Made by a program: the position numbers and the translations under genes
DNA from: an uncultured Bacteroidales bacterium
GTDB taxonomy: Bacteria > Bacteroidota > Bacteroidia > Bacteroidales > Muribaculaceae
DNA: 39,726 bases
Assembly: GCA_902772455.1 (NCBI GenBank)
Contig: CACYAW010000012.1
Span: forward strand, 1-39,726
Direction: 5' to 3'
Notes under the pieces: generated by a model
Seen by the model: the letters and a program-made list of their open reading frames with translations, nothing else
Databases searched by the model: none
What the model was told of the DNA's origin: nothing
Part shown: one piece after another, positions 13,983 through 21,939 of the stretch
How positions within the stretch are numbered: position 1 is the stretch's first letter
Layout: each line of letters opens with the position of its first letter

Positions 13983-15479
13983 ATGAACGAGAAACAAGGA
14001 CTTATTATCACTGCGTCTGATAAGATTACGTCGTCAATGAGCAATGAAAAGCGTGTAGATTTGCAAGATGAATACTTGCGTAGGGCAAAAAACAGAGAAC
14101 TTATATCTGAAATGTTCAGAAACCATAAGATTACTCCACACATACTCATTGATACAACTTTTGACCATTTAAAAGATACGATTAAAGACGTATTTAAGAG
14201 TAATGATGAAAACTGCATCAGTTATATCTATATCAATTGCCATGGCAATGAGAACGGTCTCTATATGGTTTTGAGTGGGGAAGAAACAATACGAGTTGAT
14301 TTTTCTACACTAAAGAATATACTTGATACTATAAATGGAACATTTGTTCTGATGATAGAATCTTGCCATTCGGGTGCAAGTATCACTCCTACACAATCCA
14401 AACTAAGAAGTCTGAAGACTGTTAACTCGAGTACATCCGAAGACATGAATAAAGCGATTATTTCTGCTTTTGCAGCACCAAAAAGAGATCCGCGTCTAAG
14501 AAGTGGCGAATTTCGCGCTGATAAGTATCAGGTCATTGCTGCTTGTCATGCTGATGAAAGTGCATGGGGTAATAGCACTGAGGGTAATGATTTTACAAAA
14601 CTCTGGCGTGACGGAGCTAAATTAGTCTATTGGTGCCTTGGCCCCAATAACGGTTATGAGGGCTGGTGGGCCGATAGATCTGACAAAGGCTATGTAACAT
14701 TACAAGATTTATGCAATTTCACATCTCAGCAGATACATGAAAAAACGGATCCAAGTACAAACATCACTACGCGTCATTATCAGAATGACATGTGCTATCC
14801 TGAAAATAGTGACTTCCCTGCTTTTGGAACTCCACCCATTTCGTTCATAAGTACAGCTATTGATAAATACTATAGAGGACATAAAGGCCAATTTAATAAC
14901 CCGATAGGCTCTATAGTGACTCTATCAAGTGGCATCTCATATCAGAATTATTCAGGTGGTGTGATTGTCCGATATCCTAATGGTAAAGTAAAAGGGTTTA
15001 CTAGATTATCCTATGTTTTACAACGAATCAAACAAAGAGCTCCCTTATATGAGTGGGTGGGAAATAGCACAATGGAATTGTACATTGTGGTGAAGATGAT
15101 ACAGGATAATAGAATTATTGTAAATAATGAGCGATGGCCAAAAACAAGATTACATGGTAATACTGACTATAATATTATCTATGAAGGCGATGCTGTGACA
15201 CCTGATCATCCCGCAAACAGTAATGTATTCTATACTTCAGATGTTTTGCAAGGATGGAGTAGAATTAGATTAATCGTTAAAGTGATGGAGTACGACAGGC
15301 CAAATGCTGATGACCATATTGCGACATATGATTTTAATTTTGGAATAGAGAATGGATGGGGCTTTGAAGGTCTGTCGATACAAAGTGGGCAGCGAACAGC
15401 ATCTATCTTTGAAGCTACGTACAAAGACATTCTGACAAATAGGCTGGTTGGTCTAGATATCACAATAAAAAAAGAGTAA
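13983..15479 (+). CDS. caspase-family (C14-like) cysteine protease with C-terminal domain of unknown function
   Basis: The protein has 498 residues from the ATG at 13983 (a TTG six bases earlier is in frame but less likely). Residues about 5-220 are a caspase/metacaspase-like fold: a strand ending in ...NCHGNENG gives the catalytic His (H87), and MIESCHSGASI gives the catalytic Cys (C128); a later AACHADESAWG (about residue 185) is common in bacterial homologues. Residues about 290-498 are mostly beta-rich and match nothing I know. There is no signal peptide or membrane segment, so it should be cytoplasmic. It stands alone between the two halves of the cobalamin locus and is visibly AT-richer than its neighbours, which suggests transfer. 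Its substrate is unknown. Confidence 0.8.
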   Translation: MNEKQGLIITASDKITSSMSNEKRVDLQDEYLRRAKNRELISEMFRNHKITPHILIDTTFDHLKDTIKDVFKSNDENCISYIYINCHGNENGLYMVLSGEETIRVDFSTLKNILDTINGTFVLMIESCHSGASITPTQSKLRSLKTVNSSTSEDMNKAIISAFAAPKRDPRLRSGEFRADKYQVIAACHADESAWGNSTEGNDFTKLWRDGAKLVYWCLGPNNGYEGWWADRSDKGYVTLQDLCNFTSQQIHEKTDPSTNITTRHYQNDMCYPENSDFPAFGTPPISFISTAIDKYYRGHKGQFNNPIGSIVTLSSGISYQNYSGGVIVRYPNGKVKGFTRLSYVLQRIKQRAPLYEWVGNSTMELYIVVKMIQDNRIIVNNERWPKTRLHGNTDYNIIYEGDAVTPDHPANSNVFYTSDVLQGWSRIRLIVKVMEYDRPNADDHIATYDFNFGIENGWGFEGLSIQSGQRTASIFEATYKDILTNRLVGLDITIKKE

Positions 15480-15523
15480 AGTTTTTTTCATACCCTAGGC
15501 GAGTGACATTCAATTTTATCTTC

Positions 15524-15624
15524 TTTATCCTTTTTTCCCGCACGTGTGCCATGCGGACACAAGCCTTTGTCGTGGCATCCGCATTTTCAGGATAAAACAC
15601 ACGCACACGGGAAAAAAGGATAAA
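15524..15624. repeat. long nested inverted repeat
   Basis: TTTATCCTTTTTTCCCG (15524-15540) is a perfect 17-base reverse complement of 15608-15624. Inside it ATGCGGA (15551-15557) pairs with TCCGCAT (15578-15584). It lies 45 bases after the caspase-like gene. It may be a terminator, a structured RNA or an element end. Confidence 0.6.
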
Positions 15625-15682
15625 AGGAGAAAAGAAAGAAATTCACTCACTCTTTTTCCTGCAACAGTAAATAATTAATAAC

Positions 15683-15714
15683 TCCTTGTGTTAATACTTG
15701 CGATAACACAAGGA
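15683..15714. repeat. perfect 11-bp inverted repeat
   Basis: TCCTTGTGTTA (15683-15693) and TAACACAAGGA (15704-15714) are perfect reverse complements around ATACTTGCGA. A further AT-rich inverted stretch (TATAGATATCTATA) and TTTTTCTC...GAGAAAAA (about 15751-15785) follow. Confidence 0.55.
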
Positions 15715-15783
15715 TAATATATATATAGATATCTATATCTTTTTTATCCTTTTTCTCTTTATATATAAGGGAGAAAAAAGAGA

Positions 15784-15814
15784 AAAAAACTTCCATTCAC
15801 CTAAGGAAGTTTTT
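15784..15814 (+). terminator. hairpin with T-run
   Basis: AAAAACTTCC (15784-15793) pairs with GGAAGTTTTT (15805-15814) around an 11-base loop, and T-rich sequence follows. It has the form of an intrinsic terminator and sits just before the promoter of the C10 peptidase gene. Confidence 0.5.
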
Positions 15815-15877
15815 CATTTTTTCGAGGCACCCATGAAAAAAAATTCACTATTTTTATCTATTCATTAAAAAACAACC

Positions 15878-15885
15878 TATATTTG
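15878..15885 (+). promoter_or_regulatory. -7 box of the C10 peptidase gene
   Basis: TATATTTG lies 67 bases before the preferred ATG at 15953, and 16 bases before an in-frame ATG at 15902. A T-rich region about 20 bases upstream may serve as the -33 element. Confidence 0.5.
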
Positions 15886-15917
15886 TACCCGGAATTTGTA
15901 TATGATTATCATTCATG

Positions 15918-15948
15918 TTTTTTTATTGCTTTTTTTATTGCTTTTTTT
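15918..15948 (+). repeat. 12-bp tandem repeat of seven-T runs before the C10 peptidase start
   Basis: TTTTTTTATTGC occurs twice and is followed by a third seven-T run, five bases before the ATG at 15953. Read from the upstream ATG (15902) it would encode FLLL repeats in frame with the signal peptide. Runs like this are prone to slippage. Confidence 0.55.
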
Positions 15949-15952
15949 ACTT

Positions 15953-17251
15953 ATGAAACCTCTCAAGTATCTTATCGTTGTGCTGGCTGTCATGACGGCA
16001 GCATCAGCATTGGCTGGCATCAGGACCGATGTCCAGATGCGTTCGGCTGCAAGCCGAGTCCTCAATTCTAAGCGGCCGCTAGTACAGGTGGCCTATTATC
16101 CCGGAATGGCGCTCTATCGCCAGGCAGGCGGCGGTTTTGCCATCGTTTCCAACGATGACAGCAAACCGGCCATTCTGGCCTATTCGCCCAGCAGCAACCT
16201 CAACCTGTCCGACGACAATCCAGGATTCAATTGGTGGCTGAACGCTACCCGGAAGGTCATGCTCATGCAGCAGCCTCGGCGCGAAACTACCAAGCCCGAC
16301 CCAAACCGTTTCCCGACCTCGGTGCAACCGTTATTGACCACCACATGGGGACAGCGGGAACCCTTCAAATTCATGTGCCCGTTTGATGCTTATGTCTCAG
16401 ACCTCAGCCTCTATGGCACCTACACTCCTGATATGGGCCACTATTCCGTGGGCTGCGGCCCCCTGGCGATGGCCCAGTACCTGTATTACTACAAGTTTCC
16501 TAAGCACGGAACAGGCGAGGCATCGGTAACGGTGAAGTATGACCAGGGCGACGTGACCCTTCATGTCGATTTTGAGCAGGCCACCTATGATTGGAATAAC
16601 ATGATCAACGATTATCAGGGCGAATATACCCGCGAGCAAGGAGAGGCGGTCGCCCAGTTGTGTTACCATTGCGGTGTGGCGGCACAGACGACATGGAATG
16701 CGCTAGGCGGCGGCACAACCGACGCGCGCATCATAGAGGCGTTCACCAAGCACTTCAACTACAACGACACCGCCCATTACATTCCCCGTTCACGCTATGA
16801 CGAGCCCACATGGATGGAGATGATCTATGGCATGCTGTCATCGGGCAACCCGATCCTGTATTCGGCTAAGAACATCAACATTGCTGAAGGAATCATCGCT
16901 GGACACAATTTCATCCTCGACGGTTATGACGAGAACGGGCTCGTCCATGTCAATTGGGGATGGTATGGAGTGGAAAACGGATACTTTGACATTGCCTTGC
17001 TCAACGTGCTCCAGTACACCTACGACGACTGGCAAGCCATGTACGTGGGGCTCTATCCCAACCGAGAACATCAACCCGGCGATGTCAATGATGACGGCAA
17101 GGTCAGCATCGACGATGTCACCGAACTTATCGATCTGCTCTTGACCGGCAATACCGCCGGCAACGATAACGCCGACGTGAATGCCGACGGCCGCGTCACC
17201 ATCGAGGATGCCACCACCCTCATAGACTACCTCCTCTCAGGACATTGGTAA
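15953..17251 (+). CDS. secreted C10 (streptopain-like) cysteine peptidase with C-terminal dockerin-like domain
   Basis: From the ATG at 15953 the 432-residue protein begins with a clear signal peptide (MKPLKYLIVVLAVMTAASALA). A streptopain-type propeptide follows (FAIVSNDD, near residue 60). The catalytic domain has SVGCGPLAMAQ (Cys168) and GHNFILDGYD...HVNWGW (His318), as in family C10. Residues about 380-432 form a dockerin-like pair of calcium loops (GDVNDDGKVSIDDV and ADVNADGRVTIEDA). A longer start at 15902 would add a second hydrophobic stretch made of a T-run repeat and is less likely. Such peptidases act outside the cell. The tail could dock to a cohesin-like domain, such as the one in the 2471-residue protein downstream; this is inference. 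Confidence 0.88.
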   Translation: MKPLKYLIVVLAVMTAASALAGIRTDVQMRSAASRVLNSKRPLVQVAYYPGMALYRQAGGGFAIVSNDDSKPAILAYSPSSNLNLSDDNPGFNWWLNATRKVMLMQQPRRETTKPDPNRFPTSVQPLLTTTWGQREPFKFMCPFDAYVSDLSLYGTYTPDMGHYSVGCGPLAMAQYLYYYKFPKHGTGEASVTVKYDQGDVTLHVDFEQATYDWNNMINDYQGEYTREQGEAVAQLCYHCGVAAQTTWNALGGGTTDARIIEAFTKHFNYNDTAHYIPRSRYDEPTWMEMIYGMLSSGNPILYSAKNINIAEGIIAGHNFILDGYDENGLVHVNWGWYGVENGYFDIALLNVLQYTYDDWQAMYVGLYPNREHQPGDVNDDGKVSIDDVTELIDLLLTGNTAGNDNADVNADGRVTIEDATTLIDYLLSGHW

Positions 17252-17310
17252 GCCTACTAGTAAAACCCTAATCTCGGAGATATTGCACCGTGATGCGTTG
17301 CAGTTGTTAT

Positions 17311-17338
17311 GGAGTGTTCGGCGCTAGCCGAGCGCTCC
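17311..17338. terminator. bidirectional hairpin overlapping the cbiB stop codon
   Basis: GGAGTGTTCGGC (17311-17322) and GCCGAGCGCTCC (17327-17338) pair at 10 of 12 positions, with the remaining two able to form G-U pairs on one strand. It lies 60 bases after the peptidase stop and covers the last codons and stop of cbiB, so it could end both convergent transcripts. Confidence 0.45.
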
Positions 17339-18265
17339 ACTTTGTGCAAATAACGACAGGAGGACAAGCACAAGCATCAGCACCTCGGCAAGGCGGTTGA
17401 TGCGGACGGCAGTGCGCATGTCCTGGGTGGTGAGTTCGCGGTCATTTTCGCCAATATAGGGTTTGTCGAAAAGTTCGCCGAAGTAATAGTGGGGGCCGCC
17501 AAAGCGGCAGTTGAGTGCGCCGGCGAGGGCGGCCTCGGGGTAGCCGCTGTTGGGACTGGCATGCTTGTGGCCGTTTTTCCAGACAAATTTCAAGAGTGAC
17601 CATTTACCTGAGGCAATGACCATCAGCAGGGCCGTGAGTCGGGCGGGGATATAGTTAGCCACGTCGTCGATATGGGCGGCCCAGCAGCCGAAGTCCTTAT
17701 AGCGCTCGGTGCGGTAACCAATCATCGAGTCAAGCGTATTGACCATCTTATAGGCCAACATACCTTGTGTGCCTAACAGCGCAAACCAGAACAATGGGGC
17801 TATCACGCCATCGCTCAGGTTCTCAGCAAGGGTCTCGAGGGCGGCAGTACGCACTTCCTGGGCCGACAGTTGGGACGTGTCGCGCCCCACGATGCGGGCG
17901 ACCTGCTTGCGTCCCTCGTCCAACGAGCGGTCCAGCGCCAAGAACACCTCTCGCACCTCGCGAATGAGCGTCGTTCCGGCCAAGCAGTAGAAAATGATGA
18001 TGGTGTCTAAAATCAGCCACAAAACCATGTTGGGCACAAGCCGCTTGAGTCCCCACACGACAAAGAACACCATCAGGATGAAACATACCGCCATCACGGC
18101 ACCCTTGGCCATGCGATGGCTGCCCTTATTCAGGCGATGCTCGCCCCACGAAATCATCTTGCCGAACCAGACGATAGGATGCGGCAACCGTGACGGGTCA
18201 CCGAATATAAAATCCAGCAACCAACCCAACAACAGCGGCAATATAATCAACAATGTCTCGTTCAT
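17324..18265 (-). CDS. cbiB: adenosylcobinamide-phosphate synthase
   Basis: The 313-residue membrane protein starts at the ATG at 18265 (MNETLLIILPLLLGWLLDF); a longer in-frame start adds only a hydrophobic leader and is not typical. The signature FGDPSRLPHPIVWFGKMI lies near the N-terminus, and LSDGVIAPLFWFALLG and DSMIGYRTERYKDFGCW lie in the middle, with GYPEAALAGAL near the end. It joins aminopropanol phosphate (from CobD) to adenosylcobyric acid. It is the last gene of the minus-strand cobalamin series, 75 bases after cobD. Confidence 0.93.
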   Translation of the reverse strand: MNETLLIILPLLLGWLLDFIFGDPSRLPHPIVWFGKMISWGEHRLNKGSHRMAKGAVMAVCFILMVFFVVWGLKRLVPNMVLWLILDTIIIFYCLAGTTLIREVREVFLALDRSLDEGRKQVARIVGRDTSQLSAQEVRTAALETLAENLSDGVIAPLFWFALLGTQGMLAYKMVNTLDSMIGYRTERYKDFGCWAAHIDDVANYIPARLTALLMVIASGKWSLLKFVWKNGHKHASPNSGYPEAALAGALNCRFGGPHYYFGELFDKPYIGENDRELTTQDMRTAVRINRLAEVLMLVLVLLSLFAQSGALG

Positions 18266-18340
18266 CTGAATTAAAAAAGAAAACAATAAGTACAATAAAA
18301 ACAATAGATGACGAAAATTCCCATATTTGTATTTGTTGTT
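18266..18340. other. spacer of ACAATA / TATTGTT words between cobD and cbiB
   Basis: The plus strand reads AAAACAATAAGTACAATAAAAACAATAG and then, after a short centre, TATTTGTTGTTTTATTGTTG. The halves are imperfect reverse complements, as in the spacer at 3273-3405. Confidence 0.45.
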
Positions 18341-19327
18341 TTATTGTTGTTTTTTTAGAAAGAAACGGATGGCGGCGACTAGGGCGTCGTTCTCAATGGG
18401 TGACTGCGTGGCGATGCGGAAGTGGTGCGGTGTGAGGCCAGTGAAATTGGAGGCGTCGCGGATGAGGATGCCATGCTCACGGGCCAGATATTCCTTCAAC
18501 TGGGCAGCCGTTACCTGACGGATGGTGCATAGGAAGAAATTGGTCTGTGTATCCAAAGTCTCAATGCCTTCAATCCCGTTCAGCAGGGATCGCAGCCGTT
18601 GGGTCTCGGCCAAGTAGGACGTCAGGTCGGGGATGGCGGTTTTGCCTTGCTCAACGAGCCATTTGCCCGCCTCCAGCGACAGGGCATTGATGGCCCATGG
18701 GCGGTATTGCTCCCGCAAGCGGTTGATTACCTGTGCCGAGGCTGTTACATAGCCCAAACGCAATCCAGGCACGGCATAGCGTTTAGTCATCGAGTGCAGC
18801 AGGATAATATCGTCATGACCAACAACGTCGGCAGGTTGCAGCAGTGCTGCCATCGTATAGTCCTCATAGGACTGGTCCACGATAAGCAAGCGGTGACGCT
18901 CGGCAATGGCCAACACATCATCGGTTGCCAGTACGTCGCCCGTGGGGTTGTTGGGGTTGCACAGCCAGCACAGGGCGCCGTCTTCACGCTCCTGATAACC
19001 AAACACGCGGCAGGCGTCCTCGTATTCTCTGAACGTGGGTTGCAGGATGTGGCAGGTGCCTTCGTGGCGATAGGCCTGGGCAATCAGATAGATGGCATCT
19101 ACCGCTCCACTCGTCACCATTACCTCGTCAGGGCTGATGCCGCAGTCGCGTGCAATCATCCGCTCCAGCGAAGCTGCCGAGGGCTCGGGATAGGAACGCA
19201 CAACATCCAACCTAGAGCATAGATAGGCCTCCAGCGCACTTAAGTCAGTTCCGTTGTAGATGTTGGAACTGAAATTCATCTTTATATTGTCATAGCGATA
19301 CAGGTCGTCGCCGTGTCCTTCAATCAT
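18341..19327 (-). CDS. cobD: L-threonine-O-3-phosphate decarboxylase (PLP enzyme)
   Basis: The 328-residue protein is a fold-type I aminotransferase relative. It shows MNFSSNIY near the N-terminus (the CobD family has NFS.N.NP), CNPNNPTG around residue 123, VDQSYEDYT, and the PLP-lysine motif SMTKRYAVPGLRLGY. CobD makes (R)-1-amino-2-propanol phosphate, the linker that CbiB attaches. Histidinol-phosphate aminotransferase is the closest alternative, but the position between cbiP and cbiB settles the call. It starts eight bases inside the end of cbiP. Confidence 0.9.
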   Translation of the reverse strand: MIEGHGDDLYRYDNIKMNFSSNIYNGTDLSALEAYLCSRLDVVRSYPEPSAASLERMIARDCGISPDEVMVTSGAVDAIYLIAQAYRHEGTCHILQPTFREYEDACRVFGYQEREDGALCWLCNPNNPTGDVLATDDVLAIAERHRLLIVDQSYEDYTMAALLQPADVVGHDDIILLHSMTKRYAVPGLRLGYVTASAQVINRLREQYRPWAINALSLEAGKWLVEQGKTAIPDLTSYLAETQRLRSLLNGIEGIETLDTQTNFFLCTIRQVTAAQLKEYLAREHGILIRDASNFTGLTPHHFRIATQSPIENDALVAAIRFFLKKQQ

Positions 19328-20801
19328 GGTCAGTCAGGATTTGATAGATTTGTTCCATATCGACGTACTGGCGCACATGGGCCGCCAACTTGTCATATTG
19401 TTCCTCCTTGAAAGCCGCGTAGTCAAACGGTTTGCCTGCCTCGGTGATTTTGTTCTTGAACAGTTCCAGCAGGAAATCGACAAAAGGCGCGTTGTCAAGG
19501 ATGCCGTGGACGTAGGTACCCATGCACTTGCCGTCAACGATATAGCCGTCTTCGCGTCCGTCATCAAGGTGCAGCAAAGGTGAGGGCTTGGCATCGTCCA
19601 TGGGGTGCGTCTCTCCCTGATGAATCTCGTAGCCTTGCCCATACTGGCAAGTGACTTGGCGCGTCTGCTTGTCGCCGTTCATCGTGGTGGTCGTGGGCAG
19701 CAGGCCCAAGCCCGGCAAGCGCTCGATGTCACCCTCAACATGGTCGGGGTCAAGCACCTCGACACCCATCATCTGGTAACCGCCGCAGATACCCAGCACG
19801 GCAGCACCCTCGCGATGCGCCCTGACGATGGCCTGGGCACAACCGTTGCGACGCAGCTCATACAGGTCGTGCAAGGTGGACTTGGTGCCCGGCAGGATGA
19901 TGATGTCGGCCTTCTTGATGTCCTCGGTATTGTTGGTATAGAACAGATGAACACGCGGGTCACGCTCCAGCGCGTCAAAGTCGGTGTAATTGGACAGGTG
20001 ACGCAGCATAATAACGGCCACGTTGACCTTGCCACGCTCGGCCTGCATCGACTTCTGCACCAAGGCCACGCTGTCCTCCTCCTCGATATATATGTCTTTG
20101 TAGTAAGGGATGACGCCCAGCACTGGGACACCGCAGATCTCCTCCAGCATCTTGCGTCCCTCATTGAAAAGGCGCATATCGCCTCGGAACTTATTGATAA
20201 TGATTCCCTTGATGAGGCGACGGTCCTCGGGTGCCTGCAAGGCGATGCTGCCATAAACCGAGGCGAACACCCCACCCCGGTCGATATCGCCCACCAGGAT
20301 GACATCGGCATGGGCATGACGCGCCATGGGCAGGTTTACCAGGTCGGTGTCACGCAGGTTAATCTCCGAAATGCTGCCCGCCCCCTCCATCACGATGGGG
20401 TTGTAGCGGGGAGCCAAACGGTCGAAAGCATCGCACACCTCACGCCGATAATCGATGTCCGACGTGCCGCGGCGCCAATAGTCATAGGCATTCTTGTTGC
20501 CGATGGGCTTGCCGTGCAGAATAACCTGCGAAGTGTGGTCAGACTGAGGCTTCAACAGCAACGGGTTCATGTCGGTGTGGCAAGGGATGCCTGCCGCCTC
20601 GGCCTGAACGGCCTGAGCACGGCCGATTTCAAAACCTTCGGGCGTCGCATAGGAGTTCAACGCCATATTTTGGGCTTTGAACGGGGCCGGACTGTAACCG
20701 TCTTGCTTAAAAATGCGGCAAAAAGCCGCAGCAACGACGCTCTTGCCCACGTCGCTGCCCGTCCCGGCAAACATCACTGGATGCAATCGCTTGATATTCA
20801 T
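19320..20801 (-). CDS. cbiP: cobyric acid synthase
   Basis: The 493-residue enzyme amidates the b, d, e and g carboxyls of adenosylcobyrinic acid a,c-diamide. The N-terminal ATP-dependent synthase domain begins MFAGTGSDVGKSVVAAAF and has FKAQNMALNS and VMEGAGSISEINL. The C-terminal glutamine amidotransferase domain has the nucleophile in GICGGYQMMG and a conserved His in the YEIHQGETHP region. Length is normal. It overlaps cobD by eight bases at its 3' end and the adenosyltransferase gene by four at its 5' end, so the three are translationally coupled. Confidence 0.94.
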   Translation of the reverse strand: MNIKRLHPVMFAGTGSDVGKSVVAAAFCRIFKQDGYSPAPFKAQNMALNSYATPEGFEIGRAQAVQAEAAGIPCHTDMNPLLLKPQSDHTSQVILHGKPIGNKNAYDYWRRGTSDIDYRREVCDAFDRLAPRYNPIVMEGAGSISEINLRDTDLVNLPMARHAHADVILVGDIDRGGVFASVYGSIALQAPEDRRLIKGIIINKFRGDMRLFNEGRKMLEEICGVPVLGVIPYYKDIYIEEEDSVALVQKSMQAERGKVNVAVIMLRHLSNYTDFDALERDPRVHLFYTNNTEDIKKADIIILPGTKSTLHDLYELRRNGCAQAIVRAHREGAAVLGICGGYQMMGVEVLDPDHVEGDIERLPGLGLLPTTTTMNGDKQTRQVTCQYGQGYEIHQGETHPMDDAKPSPLLHLDDGREDGYIVDGKCMGTYVHGILDNAPFVDFLLELFKNKITEAGKPFDYAAFKEEQYDKLAAHVRQYVDMEQIYQILTDHD

Positions 20802-21304
20802 TCTTTTTCGTTGGCTAAAACAAACAGATAATCGGACAGGCGGTTCATCATCACCAGAATGCCATTATTAACAGGATGCTCACGGTTCAATGACCACAAG
20901 CGGCGTTCCACCGTGCGTGCCTGAGTGCGTGCCAAGTGGATGAAAGCGGCCAACTGCGACCCATCTCCAGGCACAACGAAACCACCTTGATAATCAGCAA
21001 TGTCGATAGCCTGCTCCAACTTTGCTGTAATCTCATGGACATGCAGTTCCCGGGGATTGACGCTGCCCTCGGGTGTGGCGATGTGGCTCATCACCGTCAT
21101 CAACTCGCGCTGCACGGCATGGATGAGTTGTCGAGACGCAACATCTTGCGTCTCGTCGAGCATCGAGCGCACAACGCCCAAATGGGCGTTCAATTGGTCA
21201 ATCTGACCATTGGCCTCGATGCGCGGGTCATCCTTTGTGACCCTCACCCCGTCACGCAGGCTGGTCATGCCCTCATCACCGGTCTTGGTATATATCTGTT
21301 TCAT
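20798..21304 (-). CDS. ATP:cob(I)alamin adenosyltransferase, PduO type
   Basis: The 168-residue protein has the PduO N-terminal signature (IYTKTGDEGMTSLRDG), EANGQIDQLNAHLG, the middle helix ending in FVVPGD, and RTQARTVERRLW, which carries the ATP-binding Arg residues. It transfers the adenosyl group from ATP to the reduced corrinoid. It is unrelated in fold to CobA/BtuR enzymes. The 4-base overlap with cbiP and the place after cbiA show that it serves this operon. Confidence 0.92.
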   Translation of the reverse strand: MKQIYTKTGDEGMTSLRDGVRVTKDDPRIEANGQIDQLNAHLGVVRSMLDETQDVASRQLIHAVQRELMTVMSHIATPEGSVNPRELHVHEITAKLEQAIDIADYQGGFVVPGDGSQLAAFIHLARTQARTVERRLWSLNREHPVNNGILVMMNRLSDYLFVLANEKE

Positions 21305-21334
21305 TCTTCAATCTCTATTTATTGCCGAAAGCTT

Positions 21335-21362
21335 CTCTTAACTCTAAACCCTAAACTCTAAA
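21335..21362. repeat. CTAAACC/CTAAACT tract between the cbiA end and the adenosyltransferase gene
   Basis: TTAACTCTAAACCCTAAACTCTAAACTC: CTAAAC words at seven-base spacing. It is another version of the word tracts in the plus-strand spacers. Confidence 0.55.
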
Positions 21363-21363
21363 C

Positions 21364-21939
21364 TCAAGTTTGGAACATGTTCCAAACTTGATATATATGG
21401 GTGTAACTGGCCAATACGTTCTTGTATCGGATGACTGGCGTCGGCACAGGCTCGCCCTTGGCATTATAGACTTGAGCCACCGAGATCGGTGACTCACCCA
21501 TGAACTGCGTGTAGTGGAACTCGTGCCCACGGTATTCCTTGCCATCGAGCATGAAGCGGCGGTAACCCAGCGAGAGTTTGCGGTCCTGCTTGCGGGCCGT
21601 GATGGTGTAAGGCAGCACGCCGCACATGGGAAATTCGCCCTCGTCGGTGACAATCTTCTCACACAGGTACATCATTCCACCACACTCGGCGATGATGTAT
21701 CCCCCACGCTCGGCATATTCCTTGATGGCACGTCGAGTCGCTTCAGCAGTCACCAATGCCTCGAGATGCTTCTCGGGATAACCGCCTGGGAGATAGAGCA
21801 ATGCCACATCGTCAAGGCAAGGCACGTCAGCCTCGGGGTCAAAGAAAGACACATTCTCCAACCGGTCGATATTCTCCTGATAAATAAAGGAGAACGACTC
21901 ATCGTTGCGTGCAATCAAAGTTCTAAGAGCCGTTGCCAT
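21364..21939 (-). CDS. cbiA: cobyrinic acid a,c-diamide synthase, C-terminal glutaminase part (split or frameshifted cbiA)
   Basis: These 191 codons encode the glutamine amidotransferase half of CbiA: LLYLPGGYPE, the nucleophile motif IIAECGGMMYL, and GHEFHYTQF with the catalytic His. The frame is -1 relative to the upstream part and the two overlap by 25 bases. An ATG lies inside the overlap (21937-21939), so this could be translated as its own subunit. The join falls where CbiA proteins have their interdomain linker (ending in VEW, followed by a region that should lead to DEAF.F.Y). A programmed shift, a true gene split, or a sequence error are all possible. Confidence 0.85.
   Translation of the reverse strand: MATALRTLIARNDESFSFIYQENIDRLENVSFFDPEADVPCLDDVALLYLPGGYPEKHLEALVTAEATRRAIKEYAERGGYIIAECGGMMYLCEKIVTDEGEFPMCGVLPYTITARKQDRKLSLGYRRFMLDGKEYRGHEFHYTQFMGESPISVAQVYNAKGEPVPTPVIRYKNVLASYTHIYQVWNMFQT

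Noticed and set aside
15480-15877. Insertion sequence between the two protease genes
   Set aside because: Strong inverted repeats are present but there is no transposase frame and no clear target duplication.
19605-20831. 408-codon plus-strand frame opposite cbiP
   Set aside because: Antisense shadow of the cobyric acid synthase gene; no motifs and no promoter box.
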